Shown here in pieces: positions 37,984 through 46,551 of a stretch of 64,000 nt of DNA; the first letter of the stretch is position 1, and each line of letters opens with the position of its first letter. The stretch comes from Chelatococcus reniformis (GTDB lineage: Bacteria > Pseudomonadota > Alphaproteobacteria > Rhizobiales > Beijerinckiaceae). A program made the translations under genes and the position numbers. The stretch spans positions 248,001-312,000 of the forward strand of contig NZ_BMGG01000001.1 of the NCBI RefSeq assembly GCF_014640075.1. The letters run 5' to 3'. The notes below the pieces were generated by a model. The model was not told the origin of the DNA, ran no database searches, and was given only the letters and a program-made list of their open reading frames with translations.

Positions 37984-40299
37984 TCAGCTCACCGTCAGCC
38001 GGAAGTAGAGCGCGGCGAGGCGCTGCGGCAGGTCGGCGATGCGGTGCACGGCGAGCGTGTTGCGGCGGCCGAAGATGGCTCGGGCACCCACCTCTGCGCC
38101 CGGTCCCAATCCCACGCAGAAGACGTCGAGGCCGGCGGCGCGGGCCGCCGCCACCGCATGCTTGGCATCCTCACGCAGATAGCCGGGGTCGTCGACATCC
38201 ACGTCGGACGGCTCGCCGTCGCTGATCACGATCAGCACCTTGCGAAAGGTGGACTGGCGCGCCAGCCCCTGCGCGGCGTGGCGGACCATAGGCCCGAGCC
38301 GGGTCGAATAGCCGGGGGTGAGCGCCGCGAGGCGCGCGGCCAGAGCCTCGGCGCCCTCGGCGAAGGCCTTGAGGGTCATCGCCCTGACGTCGCCGCGACC
38401 GTTGGACGAGAAGGCCAGGACCTCCAGCGGATCGCCGAGCCCGGCCAGAGCCTCGCCCAGCAAGGCGGCGGCAACGCAGGCGGTCTGAAGCACGGTGCCG
38501 CCGTCGCCGCCCGCCGCATCGCCGGTCGAGGCGGAGGCGTCGATGAGCAAGGTCACGGCGACCGACCGCCGCTGGCGGCGCTTCAGCATGTGGATGCGTG
38601 GATCCGGCGTCTCGCCGATGCGCCGCGAGATCATCACCTCCTGCGCCGCCTCGATGTCGATCTCCTCGCCCTCCAGGCGGCGCTTGAGGCGGACCGGCCG
38701 GTCGAGCTTGGCGCCGGCGACCAGCGCGCCGATGCGGGCGCGCAGACCCGCATGCGGAGTGAGCGCCGCCTCCAGCCAGTCGCGGCGCGCCGCCGGCGGC
38801 GCATAGTCGCGCACGGTGGCATGGTCGGGCTGCTCGGCGCGCAGCCGGTGGTGCCATTCGGGATAGATGGCGAGCACGCGGCCCTCCTCCTCCTCCGGCG
38901 CGGCGACGGCGCTGGGACGGGCCCGCTCTTGCTCCTCCGCTGGCGGCGCCTCGTCGCCCGCCACCTCCTGCTCCCGCTGCTCGACGCGGGCCGCCTCGAT
39001 CAAGAGCTCCAGCGCCTCGCTGTTGTCCGGGTCCGTGTCGGCCGCATCGAACAGCCCGAGCCCGTCGTCCCGATAGGCGGGCTCGACCACATAGCTCTTG
39101 GCGATGAAGGGGATGCGCAATTGCCCGAGATCGTGACCGAGCACATTGGCGATCTCGCGCGCGATGTCCTGGCGCTCGGGCGTGGCGGCGAAGGCGGCGG
39201 CGAACAGCGCCCGCCCCTTCCCGATCCAGCCGTCGCCGTCGGCGAAACCCGGGTCGACGAGGGCGCGCGACAACCGGGCGAACAGCGATTCCACGGTTTG
39301 CGCCCGCGACGCCGGGATGGCGTGAAACGACCGCCACACGGCGAGCAGCCCCGGATAGGCGGCGCCCGCCAGCAGCTCGACGCGCGCATCCTCGATCAGG
39401 GCGGTGAGCGCCAGCTGCATCGGCTTCAGCTTGCCCACCGCAAAGCGCTCGGTGGTGAAGCGCCGGTGCGCGGCACCATGCATCGCCATGGCCTCGAAGA
39501 AGGCATCGGCGCGCTCGCCCGGCACCTGCGGCATCGGCTCCGGCACCAGGAGCAGGCTGCCGGCCAGCCGCGTGCGGCGCAAGCCGCCGTCGCCGATCGG
39601 CCGCGCCCTGAGGTCGAAGCCCCACACGGCGCGCGTCAGGTGCATCAGGCGCGGCTCATGGGCGGCAAAGCGCGAGGCGCCCGCGTGGATGGCGAGCCGG
39701 CTCAGCGCCAGCGGATCGCGCAATTCGAAATAGGCGGCCCGGCGCCGCCGATCCTGGGGATAGAGGCCGATGCCGTCGCCGATCCAACCGGCGATGGCAT
39801 CAGCCTCGAGCGCCGCCAGCCGGCCAGGCGCGAGCGCGGCGACCAGCGGCACCACGTCAGGCGCGCGCCGGGCGGCGTCGGCGAGCACGGCCAGGAGGGC
39901 GGCCGCCTCGCCGCCGTCGCTGCCATGGCGCGTGCGGGCCGCGGCAGCCGTGATCGCGGCAACCGCAGCGGCCGACGAGGCATGGCGGCAGACCTCGTGC
40001 ACGGCGCGGCCGATGGCGAGCAGCGCGCCGCCCTCCGGGCCGGGCGACAGGCGCCCCTCCAGCTCCCACAGCGCCGTCAGCACGCGCGGGCCTGCGTTGG
40101 CGGCGTAGAGCGCAGCCCCCTGGGCGATCCAGGCGTCGAGGGCGGCGTGACCCACGAGCAGGCCGATGCGGCGGCGCGCGGCGGCAAAGCTCGCGGCCAG
40201 CCCCGGCCGGCCCATCACGGCCTGCTCGAAACGGGCGGCGGCCGGCACGGCAGGCGATCGCTCGGGCAGCCGGACGACGGCCACGGCGGCGTCCGTCAC
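37984..40299 (-). CDS. VWA-domain protein, CbbO/NorD type
   Basis: A 771-residue protein with a C-terminal von Willebrand A domain whose metal site reads LLIDASASTGD (DxSxS) and later VISDGEPSDVDVDD. The long N-terminus is helical. Length and arrangement with the AAA+ gene are those of CbbO, the adaptor of Rubisco activase CbbQO; NorD of nitric oxide reductase is shorter (about 630). The GTG at 40299 overlaps the stop of the AAA+ gene (GTGA); the frame extends upstream to 40380 but overlaps that gene. Neither Rubisco nor nor genes occur in the window, so the client is open. Confidence 0.82.
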   Translation of the reverse strand: MTDAAVAVVRLPERSPAVPAAARFEQAVMGRPGLAASFAAARRRIGLLVGHAALDAWIAQGAALYAANAGPRVLTALWELEGRLSPGPEGGALLAIGRAVHEVCRHASSAAAVAAITAAAARTRHGSDGGEAAALLAVLADAARRAPDVVPLVAALAPGRLAALEADAIAGWIGDGIGLYPQDRRRRAAYFELRDPLALSRLAIHAGASRFAAHEPRLMHLTRAVWGFDLRARPIGDGGLRRTRLAGSLLLVPEPMPQVPGERADAFFEAMAMHGAAHRRFTTERFAVGKLKPMQLALTALIEDARVELLAGAAYPGLLAVWRSFHAIPASRAQTVESLFARLSRALVDPGFADGDGWIGKGRALFAAAFAATPERQDIAREIANVLGHDLGQLRIPFIAKSYVVEPAYRDDGLGLFDAADTDPDNSEALELLIEAARVEQREQEVAGDEAPPAEEQERARPSAVAAPEEEEGRVLAIYPEWHHRLRAEQPDHATVRDYAPPAARRDWLEAALTPHAGLRARIGALVAGAKLDRPVRLKRRLEGEEIDIEAAQEVMISRRIGETPDPRIHMLKRRQRRSVAVTLLIDASASTGDAAGGDGGTVLQTACVAAALLGEALAGLGDPLEVLAFSSNGRGDVRAMTLKAFAEGAEALAARLAALTPGYSTRLGPMVRHAAQGLARQSTFRKVLIVISDGEPSDVDVDDPGYLREDAKHAVAAARAAGLDVFCVGLGPGAEVGARAIFGRRNTLAVHRIADLPQRLAALYFRLTVS

Positions 40300-41093
40300 A
40301 GGCAAGCGGAGACGGCGGAGCGCAGCGCGCCGCGCAGGTCGTGGTCGTCGGTCAGGGGCACGACAATGGCCATGTCGCACGCTTCCGCCACGGGGATGCC
40401 ACGCACGATCAGGCGTCCGGCCCGGATCAGCGTGCGGGTGGAAGCGCCTTCGTCGAGGCCGCGGCCGCTGAGGTTGCGCGAGGTGGCGGCGATCTTGACC
40501 AGCTTGCCGGCCAGGCTCCGGTCGATGCCCGCCTCCTCGGCGACGATATCCGCCTCCCGCTCCGGCTCGGCGTAGGTGAAGTCGATCGCCGCAAACCGTT
40601 GCTTGGTCGATTCCTTGAGGTCCTTCACCGCGCTCTGGTAGCCGGGGTTGTAGGAGATGACGAGGAAGAAGGCCTCGTGCGCCTCGACCAGCTCGTTCTT
40701 CTTCTCCAGTGGCAGCACGCGCCGTTCGTCGGTGAGCGGATGGATGACCACGGTGGTGTCCTGGCGCGCTTCGACGATCTCATCGAGATAGCAGATGGCG
40801 CCGCCGCGCACCGCTTCGGTCAATGGGCCATCCTTCCAGTGCGTGCCGTCGCTATCGAGCAGGTAGCGGCCGACGAGGTCGGCCGCCGTCATGTCCTCGT
40901 GGCAGGCGATGGTGATCAGCGGCTGGCCGAGCCGGTAGGCCATGTGCTCGACGAAGCGCGTCTTGCCGCAGCCGGTGGGCCCCTTGAGCATCAGCGGCAC
41001 CCGCTCGTGATAGGCCGCCTCGAAGCGCACGATCTCGTTGGAGAGCGGAGCGTAGAACGGCTCGGCGCTAAGACGGAACTGGTCGAGGCTCAT
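40296..41093 (-). CDS. MoxR-type AAA+ ATPase, CbbQ/NorQ group
   Basis: A 265-residue AAA+ protein with Walker A KGPTGCGKT (37-45), Walker B in GAICYLDEIVEAR, sensor 1 in FFLVISYNPGY and an arginine-finger area TKQRFAAIDF. Size and sequence match CbbQ/NorQ/GvpN, which remodel a target with a VWA partner encoded next door. ATG 41093 is chosen by family length; the frame runs back to 41270. The stop overlaps the VWA gene start, giving strict coupling. The target is unknown here; the nearest metalloenzyme is urease. Confidence 0.87.
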   Translation of the reverse strand: MSLDQFRLSAEPFYAPLSNEIVRFEAAYHERVPLMLKGPTGCGKTRFVEHMAYRLGQPLITIACHEDMTAADLVGRYLLDSDGTHWKDGPLTEAVRGGAICYLDEIVEARQDTTVVIHPLTDERRVLPLEKKNELVEAHEAFFLVISYNPGYQSAVKDLKESTKQRFAAIDFTYAEPEREADIVAEEAGIDRSLAGKLVKIAATSRNLSGRGLDEGASTRTLIRAGRLIVRGIPVAEACDMAIVVPLTDDHDLRGALRSAVSACL

Positions 41094-41210
41094 GTGCAAG
41101 CTCCAGGCTGCCCGAGCGCGAACCTGCGCCGCGCTCGTCGGACTCGAAGGCTCTCCTCCCGATGCGAACGGAGCCGGCCGGATGCGCCTTTCGGGCGGCG
41201 CGGCGGGCAC

Positions 41211-41254
41211 AAAAAAGCCCCATCCGGACCAGGGGTCCGGCATGGGGCTCGCGC
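41211..41254 (-). terminator. Intrinsic terminator after the small secreted protein gene
   Basis: On the minus strand AGCCCCATGCCGGACC pairs with GGTCCGGATGGGGCT and is followed by TTTTTT. It lies 120 bp past the stop of the 41375-41611 gene and 118 bp before the AAA+ start, so it separates the two units, or could attenuate the AAA+/VWA transcript. Confidence 0.8.
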
Positions 41255-41374
41255 GGCCCGCCCTCCGCACGGCGCTGTGCCGGAAGGCTCGCGGGCCTTA
41301 TGCCCGCTGCTGTCAAACTAGGGGCGCACAAGCCGCCTTGGCAAGGCCCCTTTTGTGGCGCTGGGCCCGCGCGG

Positions 41375-41611
41375 CTACAGACCTTCGCGCATGCCCGGAT
41401 TGCAGCGCCCGTCCGCGATCTTGAAGTTGATCGGGTCGCACGGCGCCATGTCCTTGGGGCAGATCCGCTGGCAGACGGCCCGCGGCGGCGGCGCATAGGC
41501 GTAGCCGGACCGTGCCGGCTGATAGCGCATAACCTGCTGGGGCGCCGCAACGGCGGCGGGCGCAGCGGCCAGCGCCAGGGACACGGCGGACAACACCAGG
41601 ATGGCGTGCAT
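41375..41611 (-). CDS. Small secreted cysteine-containing protein
   Basis: A 78-residue protein with a clear Sec signal peptide (MHAILVLSAVSLALAAAPAA, cleavage probably after AVA near residue 22). The mature part is short, with four Cys in AVCQRICPKDMAPCDPINFK and DGRCNPGM. GGGAGG stands ahead of the ATG and a strong terminator follows, so it is a true gene. I do not recognise the family. The Cys spacing suggests two disulfides in the periplasm or outside the cell. Confidence 0.7.
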   Translation of the reverse strand: MHAILVLSAVSLALAAAPAAVAAPQQVMRYQPARSGYAYAPPPRAVCQRICPKDMAPCDPINFKIADGRCNPGMREGL

Positions 41612-41788
41612 GATCGATCCTCCCGTTCCGTCAACTAGACATAAGTCGTCCGTGCCGCCGGACCAGGGACCGCCGCTGAATCGCGCGGCATCGATCGCAC
41701 ATGATCCCTGCAAATCGCCCCGGGGCTGGCGGAACCCGGGCGGAACGCTAAGCTCGGCCAAGCCCGCCCGCGCCAAGGTGAAACGCCC

Positions 41789-42712
41789 ATGCTGACCGTC
41801 TTCGTCGACCGCACCCCGGAGATGCGCGAAATCATGGAGCGGGCCGGGCTGCCGCCGGTAACCGGCATGCGCATCCACGAGGGCGACCCCGACACGGCCA
41901 CCCTCGCCGCCATCGCCACTGAAGCCGAGTGCCTGATCGTCGACCACACCATCATCCCGGCCGCGTTGATCGAAACCGCGCCGAGGCTGAAAGGCATCGT
42001 CTTCCTCGGCACCGGGGCGTCGACCTATATCGATCTGGCCGCGGCCGAACGACGAGGCATCCCCGTTGCTACCATCCGCGGCTACGGGGACCAGGCGGTG
42101 GCCGAGCACGCCATCGCCCTGATGTTCGCCGCCGCGCGCCGTATCGCCGCGATGGACCGGGGCATCCGCGGCGGCATCTGGCATCCCACGGGCGGCATCC
42201 AGCTCGCTGGACGCAAGGTCACCGTGGTGGGCCTGGGCGGCATCGGCACCGCCTTCGCCCGGATGGCCCATGGTCTCGGCATGACCATCGCCGGCTGGAA
42301 CCGCACGCCGCAGCCGAAAAGCCCGTTCTTCGAGGCCGACCTCGATACAGCGCTCACGGGCGCGGACGTGGTGGCCGTGCACCTGGCGCTCAACGACGGC
42401 ACCCGCCACCTCATCGACGCGCGCCGTCTGGCGTTGCCCAAGCGCGGCTTTCTGTTGATCAACACGGCGCGCGCCGCCATCGTCGACCAGGAGGCCATGC
42501 GCGCCGCACTGGACGACGGCCAGATCGGCCACGCCGGCCTCGACGTGTTCTCCCGCGAGCCGCTGCCGGCGGACGACCCCCTGACCAGCCGCTCCGACGT
42601 GACGCTCACCGCCCACGCCGCGTTCATGACCGACGAGGCTCACCTGGTGCTGTGGCAGCGCGCCCTGGAGCAGGCGGCGCGGATCGCGGCAGGGCGCGGC
42701 ATCGCGCCGTAG
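41789..42712 (+). CDS. D-isomer-specific 2-hydroxyacid dehydrogenase (NAD-binding)
   Basis: A 307-residue Rossmann-fold oxidoreductase. The nucleotide motif is VVGLGGIGTAFARM; the catalytic Arg, Glu and His are in LINTARAAIVDQEAM, GLDVFSREPLP and TLTAHAAFMTDE. It is related to phosphoglycerate and glyoxylate/hydroxypyruvate reductases, and is slightly short at the N-terminus compared with SerA. The substrate is undetermined. It stands alone between divergent and convergent genes. Confidence 0.83.
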   Translation: MLTVFVDRTPEMREIMERAGLPPVTGMRIHEGDPDTATLAAIATEAECLIVDHTIIPAALIETAPRLKGIVFLGTGASTYIDLAAAERRGIPVATIRGYGDQAVAEHAIALMFAAARRIAAMDRGIRGGIWHPTGGIQLAGRKVTVVGLGGIGTAFARMAHGLGMTIAGWNRTPQPKSPFFEADLDTALTGADVVAVHLALNDGTRHLIDARRLALPKRGFLLINTARAAIVDQEAMRAALDDGQIGHAGLDVFSREPLPADDPLTSRSDVTLTAHAAFMTDEAHLVLWQRALEQAARIAAGRGIAP

Positions 42713-42791
42713 CGGGATGGCCGGGGCGCAGTCCGCCCCCTCCTTGGCCACCGCCACGATCGTGTCCGGCTCCGCGATTCAATGATCTACA

Positions 42792-43532
42792 TCAAGCGTT
42801 GGCGCCGCCGTCGACGGTGATGGCGCTACCGGTGATCTGGCGGCCGCCGGGACCGGCGAGGAACGCCACGGCGGCGGCGATGTCGTCGGGCGCGCCGTAG
42901 CGGCCCAGGGCGTTGACGGCGAGTTGGGCTGCCGCCTGAGGCCCGTCGGCCGGGTTCATGTCGGTATTGGTGGAGCCCGGCTGCACCAGATTGACGGTGA
43001 TGCCGCGCGGCCCCAGATCACGGGCGAGGCCGCGATTGAACGAGACCAGGGCCGATTTGGTCATGGAATAGACCGTCAATCCGGGGAACGGGACCCTTTC
43101 ACCCAGGTTGCTGCCGATGTTGACGATGCGACCGCCCGTTGGCAGATGGGCGATCGCCGCCTGGCTCGCCAGCACCACCGCGCGAATGTTGACGGCGATG
43201 AGCGCGTCGATGTCCTCCAGGCTCATGCTCTCGAGCGGGCCGCCGCGAGCAATGCCGGCGTTGTTGACGAGGATATCGAGGCCGCCAAGGCCCTGCGCCG
43301 CCTCGTCGACGGAGCGGCGCACGGCGGCCGCGTCGGCACTGTCGGCCTGGATCGCCACACCACGCCCGCCGAGCGCCTCGACCGCGCGCACGACCTCCGC
43401 CGCCTTGTCCGCCGAGCGCTCATAGGTGATCGCCACGTCGGCCCCATCCGCCGCAAGTCGCCTGGCGATGGCCGCCCCGATGCCGCGGCTCGCGCCCGTG
43501 ACCAGCGCCCGCTTTCCCTTGAGGTCAGACAT
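42792..43532 (-). CDS. SDR-family oxidoreductase (FabG-like)
   Basis: A 246-residue classical short-chain dehydrogenase with TGASRGIG (cofactor), NNAGIA, the catalytic Ser region IVNIGSNLGE and YSMTK. The C-terminus (GRQITGSAITVDGGANA) is typical. It is divergent from the TetR gene, with two inverted near-identical sites between them, and is the likely target of that repressor. Such TetR-SDR pairs often deal with reactive carbonyls or quinones. Confidence 0.87.
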   Translation of the reverse strand: MSDLKGKRALVTGASRGIGAAIARRLAADGADVAITYERSADKAAEVVRAVEALGGRGVAIQADSADAAAVRRSVDEAAQGLGGLDILVNNAGIARGGPLESMSLEDIDALIAVNIRAVVLASQAAIAHLPTGGRIVNIGSNLGERVPFPGLTVYSMTKSALVSFNRGLARDLGPRGITVNLVQPGSTNTDMNPADGPQAAAQLAVNALGRYGAPDDIAAAVAFLAGPGGRQITGSAITVDGGANA

Positions 43533-43555
43533 GTGCGGAACCTTTCCGTAGTGTT

Positions 43556-43611
43556 TGATACATAAATCAGATGGGCCGGTTGCCGCCTCATGTCAATCGA
43601 CTTATGTAACA
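43556..43611. promoter_or_regulatory. Paired operator sites between the SDR gene and tetR
   Basis: TGATACATAAATC at 43556-43568 and, inverted, GACTTATGTAACA at 43599-43611 (reverse complement TGTTACATAAGTC) agree at 11 of 13 positions. They are 43 bp apart centre to centre and flank both start regions, consistent with TetR dimers binding each site and repressing both genes. Confidence 0.55.
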
Positions 43612-43617
43612 ATCACT

Positions 43618-44232
43618 ATGGAAAAAATATCCAAGGTGCGAGGCCGGCCGCGCGCATTCGATCGAGATGCCGCGCTGGAGGCGGCCATGAGACTGTTCTG
43701 GCTGAAGGGATTCTCCGCCACGTCGGTGTCGGACCTGTGCGCTGCCATGGGCGTTACCCCGCCCAGCCTGTACGCCGCATTCGGCAGCAAGGAGCAGCTC
43801 TACGTCGAGGCGATCCGGCACTACGAGGCGCGCGGCGGCCCGTCCATCTGGGGGCCTATGGCCGAGGCTCGTTCGGCGCGGGAGGCCATCGAACGGTACC
43901 TGATGACGTCGGCCGAGGTGCTGACCTCGTCGGACCATCCCCCAGGCTGCATGGTCGTACTGTCGACGGCGCGCGAGGAAGGGTGCCCCGCCATCGGCGC
44001 CGTCGTTGCCGAGCTTCGGGCGGCGGCCTACGAGGGGTTGAGGGCGCTGCTCGCGGCCGCCGTCGAAAGCGGCGAATTGCCGATGTCGGTCAACATCGCA
44101 CAACTGGCGCGCTTCGCGCTCTGTGTCCAGCAAGGCATGTCGATCCAGGCCCGCGAGGGTGCCAGCCGCGAGGATCTGGAGGGCGTGGCGCAGGCCGCCA
44201 TGGCGGGATGGGACGGGTTGGTCCGCCCGTGA
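43618..44232 (+). CDS. TetR/AcrR-family regulator
   Basis: A 204-residue repressor with the N-terminal helix-turn-helix (GFSATSVSDLCAAMGVTPPSLYAAFGSKEQLY) and a ligand domain with PPGCMVVLSTAREEG, resembling the AefR/LmrA-like group with a conserved Cys. The ATG at 43618 is inside the operator region; the frame extends to 43555 across it, which is unlikely to be translated. It likely represses itself and the divergent SDR gene. Confidence 0.85.
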   Translation: MEKISKVRGRPRAFDRDAALEAAMRLFWLKGFSATSVSDLCAAMGVTPPSLYAAFGSKEQLYVEAIRHYEARGGPSIWGPMAEARSAREAIERYLMTSAEVLTSSDHPPGCMVVLSTAREEGCPAIGAVVAELRAAAYEGLRALLAAAVESGELPMSVNIAQLARFALCVQQGMSIQAREGASREDLEGVAQAAMAGWDGLVRP

Positions 44233-44243
44233 GATTTCTTAAA

Positions 44244-44280
44244 TCGCCGGATGGCCGGGTCGAACCGGACCATCCGGCGA
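44244..44280. terminator. Long palindrome between convergent tetR and cynS
   Basis: TCGCCGGATGG (44244-44254) pairs with CCATCCGGCGA (44270-44280), with an inner CCGG/CCGG stem and loop GTCGAA. It is a diverged member of the CGGG-TCAAG-CCCG repeat family. It lies within the 52 bp separating two convergent stop codons and likely serves as a two-way terminator. Confidence 0.6.
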
Positions 44281-44284
44281 ATAC

Positions 44285-44767
44285 TCAAGCTTCCTTGAAG
44301 CCGTATTCAGGAATGCCCTGCTCGTTGCCATAGTATTTGTACGGCAGGAACTTGCCGGACATGGAGATCTTCACCCGGTCGCCGCGCGGATTGGGCTCGC
44401 GCTCGAACTCCATGTTGAAATCGATGGCCGACATGATGCCGTCGCCGAACTCCTCCTCGATCAGTGCCTTCCAGGCGGGGCCGTTGACCATCACCAATTC
44501 GTAGAAGCGGTAGATCAGCGGATCGGTCGGCGGCATCGGGCTGCCGCGCAGCGGCACCTCGTTCAGCATGCGCTCCTCCGCCTCGGAGAGCCCGAACAGC
44601 TCGGCCGCGGCGCGGGCCAGCGGCTTCACCAGCTTCATCTGGCCGAGCAGCGCGCCGACGACCAGGACCGGTGACATGCCGCCGATCTCGTCGGTGATAT
44701 ACTTCCAGCTCCAGCCCCTCTCACGCTTGATGTCGAGGATCTTCTCGGTCAGGTCGGCTCGCTTCAT
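44285..44767 (-). CDS. cynS: Cyanate hydratase (cyanase)
   Basis: A 160-residue cyanase that converts cyanate and bicarbonate to ammonia and carbon dioxide. The catalytic residues align with E. coli Arg96, Glu99 and Ser122 as R87, E90 (YRFYELVMVNGPAWK) and S113 (GIMSAIDF). The N-terminal helical domain (LTEKILDIKRERGWSWKYI) is typical. It is the last gene of the minus-strand ABC transporter operon, 40 bp after the ATPase gene. The shared sigma-54 promoter implies nitrogen-limited expression. Confidence 0.95.
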   Translation of the reverse strand: MKRADLTEKILDIKRERGWSWKYITDEIGGMSPVLVVGALLGQMKLVKPLARAAAELFGLSEAEERMLNEVPLRGSPMPPTDPLIYRFYELVMVNGPAWKALIEEEFGDGIMSAIDFNMEFEREPNPRGDRVKISMSGKFLPYKYYGNEQGIPEYGFKEA

Positions 44768-44807
44768 GGCTTTTGTCTCCGTGTCGAAGTGTTTTGAAAT
44801 GTAGAGG

Positions 44808-45701
44808 TCAGGTCATCGCGCGCAGCGCGCCGGACTGCGAATGATGGAGCGTCACGATCGGCGGGTGGCGCGGATCGTAGCCGTCGGGCGGCGCCTCGCG
44901 GAAGGCACTGCTGCGCGCCACCAGGAAGTCCATCAGATGGTTGCGCAGGCTGTAATAGGCCGGGTCGTGGTGCAGGCCGGAGCGGCTGCGGTCGGCGGCC
45001 AACGGATTGATGACGATCTCGGCGATGCGCGCACCCGGCCCGTTGGTCATCAGGACGATGCGGTCGGCCAGGTAGATCGCCTCGTCCACGTCGTGGGTGA
45101 TCATGTAGACGGTCTGGCCGGTGTCGCGGCAGATGCGGCGGGCCTCCTCCTGCAAGGTGCCGCGGGTCAGCGCGTCGAGGGCCGAGAAGGGCTCGTCCAT
45201 GAGCAGCATCTTGGGCTCGATGGCGAGCGCCCGGGCGATGCCGACGCGCTGCTTCATGCCGCCGGACAGCTCGGCCGGACGCTTGTGCTCGGCGCCCGCG
45301 AGGCCGACGGCGGCGATGGCGCGGCGCGCCCGTTCCTCCACCTCCGCCTTGGGCGCGCGCCGCCAGCGCGAAGAGACGGCATAGGCGACGTTGCCGAGCA
45401 CGGTGCGCCAGGGCAGCAGGGCATGGCCCTGGAAGATGACGGCGCGATCGAGGCCGGGCCCGGCAAGTTCGCGCCCCTCCACCAGCACGACCCCTTCGCT
45501 CGGCCGATCGAGGCCGGCCAGGATGTTGAGGATCGTCGTCTTGCCGCAGCCGGAATGGCCGATGACACAGACGAACTCGCCCCGGTTCACCTTGAGCCAC
45601 AGGTTCTCGAAGATGGTGGTGCTCGCCCCGCCGGAAGCCGGATGGCCCTTGGCCCCATAGCGCTTGGCTATGCCCTCGATCGAAATCACCGGATCGGTCA
45701 T
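44808..45701 (-). CDS. Nitrate/cyanate-type ABC transporter, ATP-binding subunit
   Basis: A 297-residue ATPase with Walker A GHSGCGKTT, signature LSGGMKQRVGIARALA, Walker B LLMDEPFSALD and a H-loop in ITHDVDEAIYLADRI. It is close to NrtD/CmpD/SsuB. ATG 45701 has GAGG at good spacing; the upstream ATG 45713 overlaps the permease stop but lacks a site. The C-terminal tail (SLRNHLMDFLVARS) is characteristic of the NrtD/CynD type. With the neighbours it probably imports cyanate for cyanase. Confidence 0.87.
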   Translation of the reverse strand: MTDPVISIEGIAKRYGAKGHPASGGASTTIFENLWLKVNRGEFVCVIGHSGCGKTTILNILAGLDRPSEGVVLVEGRELAGPGLDRAVIFQGHALLPWRTVLGNVAYAVSSRWRRAPKAEVEERARRAIAAVGLAGAEHKRPAELSGGMKQRVGIARALAIEPKMLLMDEPFSALDALTRGTLQEEARRICRDTGQTVYMITHDVDEAIYLADRIVLMTNGPGARIAEIVINPLAADRSRSGLHHDPAYYSLRNHLMDFLVARSSAFREAPPDGYDPRHPPIVTLHHSQSGALRAMT

Positions 45702-45709
45702 GAGCGGCC

Positions 45710-46549
45710 TCATTCGGGAAACGTCACGAGTCGCCCGAGCCGGGCCAGGGCCTGATCCAGGATCATGCCGACGACGCCGATGACCAGGATGGCGACGATC
45801 ACGTTGGTGATCGACAGATTGTTCCACTCGTTCCAGACGAAGTAACCGATGCCGGTGCCGCCCACGAGCATCTCGGCCGCGACGATGACCAGCCAGGCGA
45901 TGCCGACGGAGATGCGCATGCCGGTGACGATGGTGGGTGCAGCCGCCGGCAGGATGACCGTGAAAGCGCGCCGGAGCGGTCCGACCTCGAGCGTGCGGGC
46001 GACGTTGAGCCATTCGCTCCGCACGCTGGCGACGCCGAAGGCGGTGTTGACCAGCATCGGCCACAGCGAGCAGATGAAGATGACGAAGATGGCCGAAAGC
46101 CCGGAATCCTTGATGGTGTAGAGGGCGAGCGGCATCCAGGCGAGCGGCGACACCGGCTTCAGGATCTGGATGAACGGATCGAGCGCCCGGCTCATCAGCG
46201 GCGACATGCCGATGAGGAAGCCGAGCGGGATCGCCACCACCACCGCCAGGAGATAGCCGAGCGCCACCCGGCCAATGGAATAGGCGAGCTGGATACCGAG
46301 GCCCTTGTCATTGGGACCATTGTCGTAGAAGGGCCGCTTCAGGTGCTGCCAGATGGTGGCGCCGACATCGAGCGGACCGGGCATCGCCGACTTGCCGGTG
46401 GTGGCCGTCGCCCCCATCAGCTTGGCATACTCCGGATCCATGACCTGGGTCGGGCCGGTACCTTGGGTGGCGACATGCCAGGCCGCGAGGAAGAGGGCGA
46501 GGACCAGCAGCGACACCGCGAGGGCCCGCGCGCCGAGAGAGGCGTGCAT
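45710..46549 (-). CDS. Nitrate/cyanate-type ABC transporter, permease
   Basis: A 279-residue BPD permease with about six membrane segments and the EAA-type cytoplasmic loop near SEWLNVARTLEVGPLRRAFTVILPAAAP. It has the NrtB/CmpB features: a periplasmic insert between TM1 and TM2 (about 30-85) and ISVGIAWLVIVAAEMLVGGTGIGYF. It starts two bases downstream of the solute-binding protein stop, so the genes are tightly coupled. Confidence 0.87.
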   Translation of the reverse strand: MHASLGARALAVSLLVLALFLAAWHVATQGTGPTQVMDPEYAKLMGATATTGKSAMPGPLDVGATIWQHLKRPFYDNGPNDKGLGIQLAYSIGRVALGYLLAVVVAIPLGFLIGMSPLMSRALDPFIQILKPVSPLAWMPLALYTIKDSGLSAIFVIFICSLWPMLVNTAFGVASVRSEWLNVARTLEVGPLRRAFTVILPAAAPTIVTGMRISVGIAWLVIVAAEMLVGGTGIGYFVWNEWNNLSITNVIVAILVIGVVGMILDQALARLGRLVTFPE

Positions 46550-46551
46550 GA

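Noticed and set aside
41311-41316. TTGACA box (minus strand) as promoter of the AAA+/VWA pair
   Set aside because: No acceptable -10 element lies 16-18 bases downstream, and the strong terminator would stand between it and the genes.
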